Part shown: positions 1 to 9,334 of the stretch, one piece after another | How positions within the stretch are numbered: position 1 is the stretch's first letter | Layout: each line of letters starts with the position of its first letter | Source: Pasteurella bettyae CCUG 2042 | GTDB lineage: Bacteria; Pseudomonadota; Gammaproteobacteria; Enterobacterales; Pasteurellaceae | Length of the DNA stretch: 64,000 nucleotides | NCBI RefSeq assembly: GCF_000262245.1 | Contig: NZ_AJSX01000030.1 | Location: forward strand, 62,001 to 126,000 | Direction: 5' to 3' | Translations under genes and position numbers: made by a program | Notes under the pieces: model-generated | What the model saw: the letters and a program-made list of their open reading frames with translations, nothing else | Databases searched by the model: none | Told to the model about the DNA's origin: nothing

Positions 1-1343
1 TGTATGGTCTGAAAGCCGTAGGGTTGCCAGATCAACGACGTTTAGTGTTACCAGATGACTGGCCAGATGAAGTATTTCCACTTCGTAAAGATGCTATGGA
101 TTATCGTTTGCGTCCAGATCCAACAAGTGCAGTTGAGACTTATGAATTCATCAATGAAAAAGGTGAAGCTCGTATTGTGCCAATTGGTCCATTGCATATT
201 ACTTCCGATGAACCAGGACATTTCCGTTTATTTGTGGATGGTGAGGACATCGTCGATGCCGATTACCGTTTATTCTATGTTCACCGTGGTATGGAAAAGC
301 TAGCAGAAACTCGTATGGATTATGACCAAGTGACATTCTTGGCTGACCGTGTATGTGGTATCTGTGGTTTTACCCATAGCGTCGCTTATTCAAATGCAGT
401 AGAAAATGCATTGGGTATTCAAATTCCACAACGAGCTGAATGGATCCGTGCAATTTTACTTGAAGTCGAACGTTTACATAGCCACCTATTGAATTTAGGT
501 TTGGCAAGCCACTTTACTGGCTTCGATACAGGCTTTATGCAATTCTTCCGTGTTCGTGAAAAATCCATGACTTTAGCGGAAGTTTTAACTGGTGCACGTA
601 AAACTTATGGAATTAATCTAATTGGTGGTGTTCGCCGTGATATGTTAAAACACCAACGTGAACAATGCCGTAAGATTATTGCTGAAATGCGTGAAGAATT
701 AATCACTTTAAGCGATATTTTAATGAATACGCCTAATATGGAACAACGTACCGTGGGTGTCGGGATCTTAGATCGTCAAGTTGCTCGTGATTTCAGCCCA
801 GTAGGCCCTATGGTTCGTGCCAGTGGCTTTGACCGTGATGTTCGTTCGGTTCATCCATTCTCAGGTTATGGAGACATTCCATTTAATATTCATGTAGAAC
901 AAAACGGTGATGTATTATCTCGTTTGAAAGTTCGTATTAATGAAGTTTTTGAATCCATGAATATTATTGATTATATGGTGGATAATTTACCAAAAGGTGA
1001 ATTATTAGTTGAAGGGTTTAATTATACCCCGGGTCGTTTTGCATTAGGCATTACAGAAGCCCCTCGAGGTGAAGATATTCACTGGGCAATGCTAGGTAAT
1101 AACCAAAAATTATTCCGTTGGCGTTGTCGTGCTGCGACCTATGCAAACTGGCCAACATTACGTTATATGCTTCGTGGAAATACCGTTTCTGATGCGGCAT
1201 TAATCATTGGTAGCCTTGACCCATGTTATTCTTGTACTGACCGTGTTACGGTGGTAGATGTGAATAAACGTAAGGCTAAAAATGTAGCTTATAAAGAAAT
1301 TGAACGTTATGGTATTGAGCGTAAAAACTCACCATTGAAATAA
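1..1343 (+). CDS. hycE: Formate hydrogenlyase large subunit HycE/HyfG (5' end outside window)
   Basis: Catalytic large subunit of a group 4 [NiFe] hydrogenase, part of the membrane-bound formate hydrogenlyase complex on the cytoplasmic face. The reading frame is open from base 3 with no stop, so the gene starts before the window; the visible part begins at the end of the NuoC-like N-terminal domain. The first nickel-ligand motif RVCGICGFTHS lies near 348-380 and the second, DPCYSCTDR, near 1218-1244. The tail after the second motif ends ERKNSPLK, matching the C-terminal extension of E. coli HycE that HycI removes after nickel insertion. A 30-kDa (NuoC-like) fusion makes HycE/HyfG the assignment rather than NuoD. 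HycE and HyfG cannot be separated confidently here. The ferredoxin, small subunit and maturation genes follow closely. Confidence 0.93.
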   Translation, partial: YGLKAVGLPDQRRLVLPDDWPDEVFPLRKDAMDYRLRPDPTSAVETYEFINEKGEARIVPIGPLHITSDEPGHFRLFVDGEDIVDADYRLFYVHRGMEKLAETRMDYDQVTFLADRVCGICGFTHSVAYSNAVENALGIQIPQRAEWIRAILLEVERLHSHLLNLGLASHFTGFDTGFMQFFRVREKSMTLAEVLTGARKTYGINLIGGVRRDMLKHQREQCRKIIAEMREELITLSDILMNTPNMEQRTVGVGILDRQVARDFSPVGPMVRASGFDRDVRSVHPFSGYGDIPFNIHVEQNGDVLSRLKVRINEVFESMNIIDYMVDNLPKGELLVEGFNYTPGRFALGITEAPRGEDIHWAMLGNNQKLFRWRCRAATYANWPTLRYMLRGNTVSDAALIIGSLDPCYSCTDRVTVVDVNKRKAKNVAYKEIERYGIERKNSPLK

Positions 1344-1354
1344 GGAAGTGGTCT

Positions 1355-1966
1355 ATGTTTAAGTTATTAAAGACAGTTTTTAAAGCTGGGGATGTAACCA
1401 CAAAATATCCCTTCAAACCTTATGAAGTGGATCCTGATTTTCGTGGTAGACCAGAATTAAATTCAGATCAATGTATTGTGTGCGGTGCCTGTACAATTGC
1501 TTGTCCAGCCAATGCATTAACCTTGAATACTAATGCTGAACAAGGTGATCGTACATGGTCATTATTTTTAGGACGTTGTATTTTCTGTGGTCGATGTGAA
1601 GAAGTGTGTCCAACGAAAGCGATTCGTTTAACACAAGACTTCGAGCTTTCAGTGAAAAATAAGCAAGATTTATATCAAGAAACTACATTTAAAACAGCTA
1701 GTTGCCAACAATGTGGTACGCCATTTATTTCTTATAAAGAATTAAATTATGCGGTAGATCTTCTTAAACAACAAGCTTATGACCCTGAAGATGTCAATAA
1801 AAAGCTCGCTGTATTACATACTTGTCCAGATTGTAAACGCCAAAATAGTTTGAATAAAACGGCTAGAATGGAAGATAAAATGCAACTTCCATTGAGTGAT
1901 TTCAGTATTGAAAAAATTGAAACCGTTGCAAAAGAGCTTGAATATGTTGGGGGAGAAATAAGATGA
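1355..1966 (+). CDS. hycF: Formate hydrogenlyase iron-sulfur subunit HycF/HyfH
   Basis: Electron-transfer subunit with two [4Fe-4S] ferredoxin motifs, [12 protein letters not shown] near residues 40-51 and [12 protein letters not shown] near residues 74-85. A further cysteine set, CQQCGTP and CPDCKR, lies in the C-terminal half and could bind zinc or another cluster. At 203 residues it is somewhat longer than the roughly 180 residues of E. coli HycF/HyfH, mostly through the C-terminal tail. The gene starts 11 bases after hycE and its stop overlaps the hycG start (ATGA), so the genes are translationally coupled. It should relay electrons between the FdhF side and the small subunit HycG. Confidence 0.9.
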   Translation: MFKLLKTVFKAGDVTTKYPFKPYEVDPDFRGRPELNSDQCIVCGACTIACPANALTLNTNAEQGDRTWSLFLGRCIFCGRCEEVCPTKAIRLTQDFELSVKNKQDLYQETTFKTASCQQCGTPFISYKELNYAVDLLKQQAYDPEDVNKKLAVLHTCPDCKRQNSLNKTARMEDKMQLPLSDFSIEKIETVAKELEYVGGEIR

Positions 1967-2739
1967 ATACACAAATTCCTATGCCCGTAAATGGCGTATC
2001 TACGCCGTTTACGATAGATGAAAGCATTGCCAAAATGAAACAAACCTTACTCAAGGATATTCAACGTTCAGCTTATGTATATCGTGTAGACTGTGGTGGT
2101 TGTAATGGTTGTGAAATTGAAATTTTTGGCACCATTACTCCAGCATTTGACGCAGAACGTTTTGGTATTAAGGTTGTCGCCTCTCCTCGCCATGCAGATA
2201 TTTTGCTATTTACAGGCTCTGTGACTCGTGCAATGCGTACCCCTGCCATGCGTGCCTATCAAGCTGCACCAGATCCTAAAATTTGTATTTCTTATGGTGC
2301 TTGTGGTTGTGGTGGCGGTATTTTCCACGATCTTTACTGTGTATGGGGCGGAACAGATCAAATTGTTCCTGTTGATGTCTATATTCCAGGTTGTCCACCA
2401 ACACCCGCAGCAACTATTTATGGTTTTGCGATGGCATTAGGCTTATTGGATCAAAAATTAAAAGGAAAACAAGAGATTGCAGATTCCACTGCAGCAGCAA
2501 AAGTTCGTTTTCCTAAGATTCCTCATGATCTTCGTATTACGCTTGAACGTGAAGCTCGTCGTTTAGCAGGTTATCGCCAAGGTGGAGATATTGCGGATAA
2601 ATTTATGAGTATGATGTGCGAAAATCAAGAAGAGCCTTTTGCAGTACGTCTTGGTGAATTTTTAGAGCGAGAATCCGATCCTCGTTTAAGTGAGATTGTG
2701 ACAAGATTGCATCGAATTAGCCAACCATTCTCAGGTTAG
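1963..2739 (+). CDS. hycG: Formate hydrogenlyase small subunit HycG/HyfI
   Basis: [NiFe]-hydrogenase small-subunit family (NuoB-like), carrying the [4Fe-4S] cluster nearest the NiFe site. Cluster ligands are visible as [10 protein letters not shown] near residues 44-53, YGACGCGGG near 107-115 and PGCPPTP near 144-150. At 258 residues it is about the length of E. coli HycG (255). The start ATG overlaps the hycF stop by four bases. Downstream is a USS inverted pair, then hycH. The partner large subunit is HycE just upstream. Confidence 0.92.
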   Translation: MNTQIPMPVNGVSTPFTIDESIAKMKQTLLKDIQRSAYVYRVDCGGCNGCEIEIFGTITPAFDAERFGIKVVASPRHADILLFTGSVTRAMRTPAMRAYQAAPDPKICISYGACGCGGGIFHDLYCVWGGTDQIVPVDVYIPGCPPTPAATIYGFAMALGLLDQKLKGKQEIADSTAAAKVRFPKIPHDLRITLEREARRLAGYRQGGDIADKFMSMMCENQEEPFAVRLGEFLERESDPRLSEIVTRLHRISQPFSG

Positions 2740-2746
2740 CTCATAG

Positions 2747-2794
2747 AAAGTGCGGTCTATTTTGAAAAAATTTTATCAAAATGAACCGCACTTT
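2747..2794. repeat. Head-to-head pair of uptake signal sequences
   Basis: AAAGTGCGGT at 2747-2756 and its reverse complement ACCGCACTTT at 2785-2794 face each other across a 28-base AT-rich spacer between hycG and hycH. The arms could fold into a 10-bp stem, but the long loop and the lack of a good T-run make strong termination doubtful. It may give partial polarity within the operon. Confidence 0.6.
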
Positions 2795-2817
2795 GATTAG
2801 TCAATAAGGATTATTCA

Positions 2818-3237
2818 ATGACAACACAAGTTATCTTTTACCTTCTTAATCAACGATTTATGGAAAAAGAAGAACGTGATGATATTCCAGAAGAAGCAAA
2901 GCAAGTCGTATATTACTCTTTAGCGATTGGGCATCATGTGGGGATTGTTGATTGCTTTAAGAAATTAATTGTTTGTGATTATGATGAATATCAAAAATTT
3001 GTAGAAAGTTTTCCAGAGGGGGAGGCACGACGTAAGTTTGCTGGATTAATTAAATTTGGTGAAATTGTTATTGATGTTAGTCATGTCAATTTATTAGCGA
3101 AAGCACTAGATGACAATAAGGGAAATTTCTCTCTGCTTCATCAACAATGGGCAGAAACTTTATTGGATACATTAGCATCAATACAACGTGAGCCAGTTAT
3201 GTATATTATGGTTAAACGTCGAGATAACAAGGAATAG
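2818..3237 (+). CDS. hycH: Formate hydrogenlyase maturation protein HycH
   Basis: HycH/HyfJ family accessory protein needed for maturation of the large hydrogenase subunit; its molecular action is not well defined. The 139-residue length and the opening MTTQVIFYLLNQRFMEKE fit the family (136-137 residues in E. coli). It lies between the structural genes and hycI, as in the E. coli hyc operon. No cofactor-binding motif is visible. A good ribosome site (AAGGA) precedes the ATG. Confidence 0.82.
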   Translation: MTTQVIFYLLNQRFMEKEERDDIPEEAKQVVYYSLAIGHHVGIVDCFKKLIVCDYDEYQKFVESFPEGEARRKFAGLIKFGEIVIDVSHVNLLAKALDDNKGNFSLLHQQWAETLLDTLASIQREPVMYIMVKRRDNKE

Positions 3238-3245
3238 AAGCGCTT

Positions 3246-3704
3246 ATGACAACTGAAAATGTAATGCTTGCAGTAGGCAATTCAATGATGGGCGATGATG
3301 GTGCAGGTCCTTTACTTGCGGAAATGATGGAGGCGAATCCTATCCCTAATTGGACAGTGGTAGATGGCGGTTCGGCACCTGAAAATTATTCTCATACTGT
3401 ACGTGCACTACGCCCGAAACGTTTATTAATTGTTGATGCCTCAGATATGCAACAAGATATTGGATCTTTAAGAATTATTGATAAAGATTTGATTGCCGAA
3501 ATGTTGTTTATGAGTACGCATAATATGCCACTTAACTATTTAATTGAGCAACTTGAAGAAGATATTGAAGAAATTATTTTTGTGGGAATTCAGCCTGATT
3601 TAGTGTCGTTTGGTTTTCCTATGACAGAAAAAGTGAAAGCTGCTGTCGAGCACCTTTATTCGCTAATTAAAGATAATAGAATTAACGATATTCAGGCGTT
3701 ATAA
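3246..3704 (+). CDS. hycI: Hydrogenase maturation endopeptidase HycI
   Basis: Aspartic-type nickel-dependent protease of the HycI/HybD family (M52), which removes the C-terminal extension of HycE after nickel insertion. The family signature GNSMMGDDGAGPLLAE is present near residues 11-26; the acidic residue following GDD in this segment is expected to contact nickel. A DASD motif near residue 60 and the STHNMPL histidine near residue 95 supply further expected ligands. Length 152 residues (E. coli 156). It starts 8 bases after hycH and ends the operon before the fdhF promoter region. Confidence 0.9.
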   Translation: MTTENVMLAVGNSMMGDDGAGPLLAEMMEANPIPNWTVVDGGSAPENYSHTVRALRPKRLLIVDASDMQQDIGSLRIIDKDLIAEMLFMSTHNMPLNYLIEQLEEDIEEIIFVGIQPDLVSFGFPMTEKVKAAVEHLYSLIKDNRINDIQAL

Positions 3705-3740
3705 CATTTCACTAAAGCAAAGTGAAAATTAATAAAAAAT

Positions 3741-3808
3741 ATGTTTTAAATCAATAAATACTCATTTTTTATAGGGGATTGTTGATTAATTGAGCGTATT
3801 ATAGAAGA
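3741..3808 (+). promoter_or_regulatory. Candidate fdhF promoter with an FNR-like box
   Basis: ATGTTTTAAATCAA at 3741-3754 matches 8 of 10 fixed positions of the FNR box TTGATNNNNATCAA. A TATTAT -10-like hexamer sits at 3797-3802, which would place the box centre near -61.5, a usual class I activator position. No sigma-54 -24/-12 element is visible, unlike E. coli fdhF. Assignment is inference from position and partial match. Confidence 0.35.
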
Positions 3809-3870
3809 GAACAAATTAACCATTCTGAGTGATTAGTTTGAGATTTATTATTAACTGAAGGACATTCATT

Positions 3871-6024
3871 ATGAAAAAAGTGATTACTGTCTGTCCGTAT
3901 TGCGCATCAGGTTGTAAGATCAATTTATTGGTTGAAAACAACAAAATTGTGGGTGCTGAAGGCGCAAACGGAAAAACCAATGAGGGAGAACTCTGCCTCA
4001 AAGGGTATTTTGGATGGGATTTCGTCCATGATACTCGTATCCTAACTCCTCGGCTTACTCAGCCAATGATTCGCTATAAAAGAGGCGAAGCATTCACACC
4101 AGTAAGTTGGGATGAAGCCATTTCTTATACTGCAAGACGTCTTTCTGAAATTAAAGAAAAGTATGGTAATGAATCTATCATGGTAACGGGGTCATCTCGT
4201 GGTCCAGGTAATGAAGTTAACTATGTGATGCAAAAATTTGCACGTGCAGTATTACGAAACAACAATGTTGACTGTTGTGCGCGCGTTTGACACGGTCCTT
4301 CTGTAACAGGTCTGCTCAAATCGGTCGGAAACGGCGCAATGTCTAACTCAATCGTAGAGATTGAAGACACCAAATGTGTATTTATTTTTGGCTATAATGC
4401 ATCGACATCTCACCCAATTGTGGCGAGACGAATTAATCATGCCAAAGCGAAGGGTGCAAAAATCATTGTTTGTGATCCTCGTAAAATCGAGACAGCACGT
4501 ATTGCAGATATTTATGCACCATTAAATAACGCAAGTAATGTCGCATTTCTTAATGCGATGATGAACGTCATCCTAGAAGAAGGTCTGCAAGATCAAGCAT
4601 TTATTGATGCTCATACAGAGAACTTTGAGCAATTCTATGAGATTATCAAGTCTTATACGCCAGAATCTACTCAACATATTACAGGTATTGAACCAGAAAT
4701 GTTGCGTGAAATTGCTCGTACCTATGCCAAAGCGGAAACTGCAACCATTTTATGGGGTATGGGGGTTTGTCAATTTAGACAAGGGGTTGAAACTGTACGA
4801 GCTTTAGCCAGTTTAGCAATGCTTACAGGTAATCTTGGTAAACCAAATGTTGGGGTAAACCCTGTACGTGGTCAAAATAACGTACAAGGTGCTTGTGACA
4901 TGGGGGCTTTATTTAATACCTTGCCAGGCTACCAACGTTTAAATGACCCTGTAGCCATGGCAAAATTTGCGAAAGCTTATGGTATTCCTGAAATGAATCC
5001 AAAACCAGGTGTACCGTTAAGTGAAGTGCCAGAAGCCATAATGGAAGATAAAATTAAAGCTTTCTACATTATGGGGGAAGATACTTTACAAACAGAGCCA
5101 GATATCAATGCAGTTAAAAAAGCTTTTGAAAAAGTAGAATTTTTAATTGTTCAAGATATTTTTATGACACAAACTGCAGCAGAAGCTGATGTTTTATTAC
5201 CAGCAACTTCTTGTGCTGAGCATGAAGGGGTATATAGTGCGGCGGACCGTGGTTTCCAACGTTTTTATAAAGCAGTTGAACCAGTAGGCGATGTTAAAGA
5301 TGACTGGCAAATTATTAGTGAAATTGCAACTGCAATGGGTTACCCAATGCATTACAATAATACTAAAGAAATTTGGGATGAATTACGTTCATTATGTGAT
5401 CTTTACAAAGGTGCAACTTACGAAAAAATGGAAGGATTGGGTTATATCCAATGGCCTTGTACTGATGAAGGTCCTGAAGATCAAGGTACCAGCTTTTTGT
5501 ATAAAAACCAAGTCTTTGACCGTCCAAATGGTAAGGCAGAGTTCTTTGCTTGCGACTGGGAACCACCAATGGAAACATTGACAGATGAATTCCCATTAGT
5601 CTTATCTACCGTACGTGAAGTTGGACATTATTCATGTCGTTCAATGACAGGTAACTGCCGAGCATTGGCAGCACTTGCAGATGAACCAGGATATGTTCAA
5701 ATGAACGATGAAGATGCAAAAGCATTAGGCATTAAGAATAATGATCTTGTGTGGATTGCTTCACCTCGTGGTAAAGTTATTTCACGTGCCGATGTCAGCA
5801 GCCGTACCAATAAAGGTGCTTGCTACATGACATATCAATGGTGGATTGGTAAATGTAATGAACTTACAGCAGAACACTTAAATCCTGGTTCTAGAACACC
5901 AGAATATAAGTATAGTGCGGTCCGTATTGATAAAATAGAAGATCAACGTTGGGCTGAGCATTATGTTGTAACGGAATACACTAAACTCAAACAACGTTTA
6001 AAAGATACCGCACTTGTGGCGTAA
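3871..6024 (+). CDS. fdhF: Selenocysteine-containing formate dehydrogenase H (TGA readthrough at 4288)
   Basis: Molybdopterin formate dehydrogenase that oxidises formate to CO2 and feeds electrons to the hydrogenase. The frame is interrupted only by TGA at 4288-4290, codon 140, exactly the selenocysteine position of E. coli FdhF. The residues around it read CCARV-Sec-HGPSV, and translation resumes in the same frame to 6024, giving 717 residues (E. coli 715). The N-terminal [4Fe-4S] ligands Cys8, Cys11, Cys15 and Cys42 and the following Lys44 match the E. coli spacing. Bases after the TGA keep the AGGTCTGC apical element at the same distance as in the E. coli SECIS hairpin. An automatic caller would split it into 139-aa and 561-aa ORFs. 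Expression requires selA, selB and selC elsewhere. Confidence 0.95.
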
Positions 6025-6042
6025 TTATTGAAAATTGAATGG

Positions 6043-6067
6043 AAAAGGCACATTTAGTGCCTTTTTT
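6043..6067 (+). terminator. Rho-independent terminator after fdhF
   Basis: AAGGCAC at 6045-6051 and GTGCCTT at 6057-6063 form a 7-bp stem with a five-base loop, followed directly by a T-run. Confidence 0.85.
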
Positions 6068-6116
6068 ATTGGCTTTTTTTAGTGATTTTAGGTTGATTAA
6101 TAAACATATTTTTTCT

Positions 6117-6155
6117 TGACTCTAAAGTTACTTCATAGTTTAAGATGAGTATGAA
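6117..6155 (+). promoter_or_regulatory. Candidate promoter and operator of the nickel-uptake operon
   Basis: TTGACT at 6117-6122 and TAAGAT at 6141-6146, spaced 18 bases, form a plausible sigma-70 promoter. An imperfect inverted repeat, TACTTCAT (6129-6136) with ATGAGTA (6145-6151), covers the -10 region, and a GTATGA hexamer is at 6150-6155. A metal-responsive repressor such as NikR is the obvious candidate, but no nikR is in the window. Confidence 0.4.
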
Positions 6156-6178
6156 TTTTTAACAAGGAGAGCTAAAAA

Positions 6179-6862
6179 ATGAAAAAAACTACCTTATTTC
6201 TAACCGCACTTTTTGCTTTTTCAGCTAATGCACATAATGTTTGGTTAGAGCCAGATACGGGAAATCACTTAGGATATGTGATGAAGTTTGGCCATGAAGA
6301 AACGGAAACTTATCCTGAACATAAAGTCAAAGAGATTAAGCTATTGAATCAGAAAGGGCAACTATCTGATGCAAAATATAATTTTGAGAAAGGTGAAGCT
6401 CATTTCTTAGCTGATAATGCTTCCATGGTATTTTTAAAATTTGATAACGGTGTTTGGTCTAAATTACCAAATGGTAAATATGTAGAAAAAACAAAAGCTC
6501 AAGAACCTACCGCAGAATCGACTTCTAACCCTGTAAAATTAGGTAAAGCTATTTTACATTGGGATGAACAAGCAATGAAAAATCATAATATGGAATATGA
6601 ACTTATTCCTCAACAAAAGCCTGAAGTAGGAACACCGCTTCCAATCTTAGTTTTGCATCAAGGTAAGCCTGTTGAAGGTATTAAGGTAGGCATTGATGGT
6701 GATGATGCTTCTTTTAAAGCAACTAATCAGAAAGGAATTGTTGAATATACTCCAGTAAAAGGAACTAATAAAATATTAGCTAAATTTGCTGAAAAAGTGG
6801 TGGGCAATCCAGATTATTCAGATCGTAAAATTTCATATATGTTAACATTTGATGCGAAATAA
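6179..6862 (+). CDS. nikK: Periplasmic nickel-transport accessory protein NikK (DUF4198-like)
   Basis: Exported protein of the DUF4198/GGGtGRT-like family that accompanies ECF nickel transporters in Pasteurellaceae. A signal peptide is clear: MKK, a hydrophobic core, then cleavage after SANA, leaving a mature N-terminus HNVWLEP that could bind metal. The rest of its 227 residues looks like a beta-rich periplasmic domain, with a histidine-containing FGHEE segment near residue 40. A USS lies in the signal-peptide codons (6203-6211). The stop overlaps the nikL start (TAATG). The role in nickel delivery is inferred from the operon and from the H. influenzae nikKLMQO arrangement. Confidence 0.72.
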   Translation: MKKTTLFLTALFAFSANAHNVWLEPDTGNHLGYVMKFGHEETETYPEHKVKEIKLLNQKGQLSDAKYNFEKGEAHFLADNASMVFLKFDNGVWSKLPNGKYVEKTKAQEPTAESTSNPVKLGKAILHWDEQAMKNHNMEYELIPQQKPEVGTPLPILVLHQGKPVEGIKVGIDGDDASFKATNQKGIVEYTPVKGTNKILAKFAEKVVGNPDYSDRKISYMLTFDAK

Positions 6863-7362
6863 TGAAAATATTACAAATTCTTACCGTACTTTTTACTTTG
6901 GTTACAGGCTTGTTCTGTAGCCAAAGTTGCTTTGCGCATAGTCTTTATATTTTTGCTCAATATGATGGACAAGCCATTACTGGAAAATCTTATTATTCAG
7001 ATATGACGCCTGCAGCTGAAACTTATGTGGAAGCTTTTCGAGAAGGTGAATCAAGCCCCGCGGTTTCAGGAAAAACAGATAAAAAAGGTTTATTTCATTT
7101 ACCTATAACAGGCGAAGCAAATTTTAAAGTGGTAATTGAAGGTGAAGAAGGACATCGTGCAACGGTGATGGCAGACAGAATTTCATCCTCAAATGCCGAT
7201 AATGGTGCATTAATGCTTATTCGAGAGGATATTAATCGTCTTAAAGATAAAATCTATCTTCATGATATTTTAGGTGGAATTGGATATATCTTTGGGATTA
7301 TTGGGCTTCTCGCTTGGTTTAAAAATTATTCTAATCGCAAGAATAAAAGGGAGAATGTGTAG
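6862..7362 (+). CDS. nikL: Nickel transporter accessory membrane protein NikL
   Basis: Small exported/membrane protein of 166 residues. An N-terminal signal or anchor segment (residues 5-25, ending SCFA|HSLYIFA) is followed by a Cna/transthyretin-like beta domain and a single C-terminal transmembrane helix near residues 134-153 (GGIGYIFGIIGLLAWF) ending in a basic tail. This is the NikL/NikN-type layout found beside CbiM-type S components. It overlaps nikK by one base and is two bases from cbiM. It probably helps present nickel to the transporter; that function is inferred from synteny. Confidence 0.68.
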   Translation: MKILQILTVLFTLVTGLFCSQSCFAHSLYIFAQYDGQAITGKSYYSDMTPAAETYVEAFREGESSPAVSGKTDKKGLFHLPITGEANFKVVIEGEEGHRATVMADRISSSNADNGALMLIREDINRLKDKIYLHDILGGIGYIFGIIGLLAWFKNYSNRKNKRENV

Positions 7363-7364
7363 CC

Positions 7365-7976
7365 ATGCATCTATCAGAAGGTGTATTGCATAGCCAAACA
7401 CTTATCGCTGGTGCTGTATTTGCCGTAATAGGTTTAAGCATTGGCATTCGGAAAATGGATTATCAAAAATTACCCCTAACAGCACTTTTTGCCTCGGCTT
7501 TTTTTGTTGCAGGAACAATTCATGTACCAGTGGGTATCAGTAGTGTACATTTGATTTTGAATGGAATGGCAGGTTTGTTTCTTGGCTGGGCAGTATTCCC
7601 AGCGTTTTGTATCGCATTATTATTGCAGGTGATTTTATTTTCTTTCGGTGGATTTACCGTATTAGGTGTGAATTTATGTGTAATGGCATTACCCGCAGTG
7701 TTAATTCATTATATGTTTCGCCGTATTTTACAAGAGCATTCTAGCGTATTGACTAAAGTTTTAGTGGGCGCGAGTGCTGGTTTTTTGGGCGTTGGATTAG
7801 CCGCATTGTTTGCTTCACTTGTATTAGCTTTTGATGGTGGAAGTCGTTATCAGGATCTGATTTTATTGTTAATCCTTAGCCATCTGCCTATTTTTATTGT
7901 AGATTCAGTGATCAGTGCGATTGTGATTGTCATTTTAGGTAAAATGTATCCAAGCTTATTGAATTTACGTACATGA
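7365..7976 (+). CDS. cbiM: ECF transporter substrate-specificity component CbiM/NikM
   Basis: Membrane S component that binds and translocates the metal ion. The N-terminus MHLSEGVLH is the family signature: in CbiM/NikM proteins the amino group, His2 and a nearby histidine form the square-planar Ni/Co site. About six or seven hydrophobic helices span the 203 residues, and IHVPVGISSVHLILNGMAG near residue 50 is a conserved CbiM segment. The stop overlaps the cbiQ start (ATGA). Nickel rather than cobalt is inferred from the adjacent hydrogenase and hypA and from the absence of cobalamin genes. NikM is an equivalent name. Confidence 0.88.
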   Translation: MHLSEGVLHSQTLIAGAVFAVIGLSIGIRKMDYQKLPLTALFASAFFVAGTIHVPVGISSVHLILNGMAGLFLGWAVFPAFCIALLLQVILFSFGGFTVLGVNLCVMALPAVLIHYMFRRILQEHSSVLTKVLVGASAGFLGVGLAALFASLVLAFDGGSRYQDLILLLILSHLPIFIVDSVISAIVIVILGKMYPSLLNLRT

Positions 7977-8674
7977 TGAAATTGGCTTTTTTTACCCCGC
8001 ATTTTCGACTACTTTATGCTTTTGGTATAGGTCTTATCATTAGTGCGATCACGGATATTCCAACTTTAGCATGGCTAACATGCATCGCTTATATCGCTTT
8101 GTTGCTTTTTTTATATTTTAACCAGCAATCTATTATCCCTTATGTTAAACGTTGGTTATCTCTTAATGTATTTACCTTATTATTATGGTTAACTTTAAGT
8201 TGGCAAGTCAGTAATTCTGGGATTGATTTTTCTCCTCTAGGTATTCACACTGCATTGTTAATTACATTTAGAATGAACTTGATCTTTTGTAGTTTTTGCC
8301 TTCTATTGTATGACATTAATGATGTACGCTTAGTACAGGCAATTAGCCAACTACCATTACCCAATAAGTTTATTCAATTATTTATTCTAACAGTGCGTTA
8401 TATCAGTTTGCTAGCTGAAGAAAACCGACGCATTAGTATTGCTATGCAGGCGAGGGGATTTCAAGCTAAATGTAATTGGCGTACCTTTGAAGTGTTAGCT
8501 CAGCGAGTAGCATTATTATTAGTAAGAGCTTTGATTAAAGTGGAAGTGGTAGAAATGGCTCTTAGAGCAAGAGGATTTAAGTTCCAATCACAGTCTAGTT
8601 TATTAGAAAAACCATGGTGGAAATATGTGGAAATTTTTACCGCACTTTTTGCCATCGCATGGATAATTAAATGA
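7973..8674 (+). CDS. cbiQ: ECF transporter transmembrane coupling component CbiQ/NikQ
   Basis: T component linking the ATPase to the S component. Several hydrophobic helices lie in residues 10-125, and the two conserved Ala-Arg-Gly coupling motifs are visible as MQARGFQ near residue 159 and LRARGFK near residue 197. Length 233 residues fits CbiQ. It overlaps both neighbours by four bases, indicating coupled translation. A USS lies inside the last hydrophobic stretch (8639-8647). NikQ is an equivalent name. Confidence 0.88.
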   Translation: MMKLAFFTPHFRLLYAFGIGLIISAITDIPTLAWLTCIAYIALLLFLYFNQQSIIPYVKRWLSLNVFTLLLWLTLSWQVSNSGIDFSPLGIHTALLITFRMNLIFCSFCLLLYDINDVRLVQAISQLPLPNKFIQLFILTVRYISLLAEENRRISIAMQARGFQAKCNWRTFEVLAQRVALLLVRALIKVEVVEMALRARGFKFQSQSSLLEKPWWKYVEIFTALFAIAWIIK

Positions 8675-9300
8675 TGGTATTAGAGATTAAAGAACTTTCA
8701 GTATCACGCTACAGTAAACCTGTTTTACAAAATATCAGTTTTCAATTACATGAAGATGAACGCTTGTTTTTACAAGGAGAGATTGGTTGTGGTAAAACCA
8801 CATTGTTACATACCTTGCTAGGTTTTATACCATTCCAACAAGGAAATATACGATTATTTGGTCAATCTTGCCGCACTGAAAAGGATTTTATGCCATATCG
8901 TGGTAAAATTGGTCTATGTTTTCAGTCTCCTGATGATCAGCTTTTTGGTCCGACAGTCTTGGAAGATGTAGCATTTGGCTTAATTAATCAAGGTATTAAT
9001 AACCAAACAGCAAAAGAAATGGCATTACAACAACTAGAAATACTTGGCGTAGAAGCATTAAAAGATCGTCCAATCCATGTGTTATCAGGTGGAGAGAAAA
9101 ATATGGTGGCATTAGCAGGGGTGTTAGTCATGCAACCTAAACTGCTTTTCTTGGATGAGCCAACTAATGGATTGGATCAAAAAAATATAAAAAAACTGAC
9201 CGCACTTTTGAAAGCATTAAACCTTCCTATGCTGATTGCTTCCCATGATCTTGCCTTTTCTCAACAAATGGCAGACTCTGTACTTTGGCTAGATAAATAA
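8671..9300 (+). CDS. cbiO: ECF transporter ATP-binding protein CbiO/NikO
   Basis: ABC ATPase powering the nickel importer. Walker A GEIGCGKTT is near residue 36, the Q-loop within CFQSPDDQLF near residue 91, the signature LSGGEKN near residue 136, Walker B LLFLDEPTNGLD near residue 157, and the switch histidine in ASHDLAFS near residue 191. At 209 residues it is short for the family because it lacks a C-terminal extension. It is the last gene of the operon and converges on hypA. NikO is an equivalent name. Confidence 0.9.
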   Translation: MMVLEIKELSVSRYSKPVLQNISFQLHEDERLFLQGEIGCGKTTLLHTLLGFIPFQQGNIRLFGQSCRTEKDFMPYRGKIGLCFQSPDDQLFGPTVLEDVAFGLINQGINNQTAKEMALQQLEILGVEALKDRPIHVLSGGEKNMVALAGVLVMQPKLLFLDEPTNGLDQKNIKKLTALLKALNLPMLIASHDLAFSQQMADSVLWLDK

Positions 9301-9334
9301 TTCATCATAAAATGGTAATTAGTTAGACAATATT

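Noticed and set aside
3705-3870. Sigma-54 promoter for fdhF as in E. coli
   Set aside because: No GG-N10-GC element at the required spacing was found.
4339-6024. A separate 561-aa formate dehydrogenase ORF and a 139-aa upstream ORF
   Set aside because: Both are one selenoprotein gene; the only interruption is the TGA at codon 140, with a SECIS-like element.
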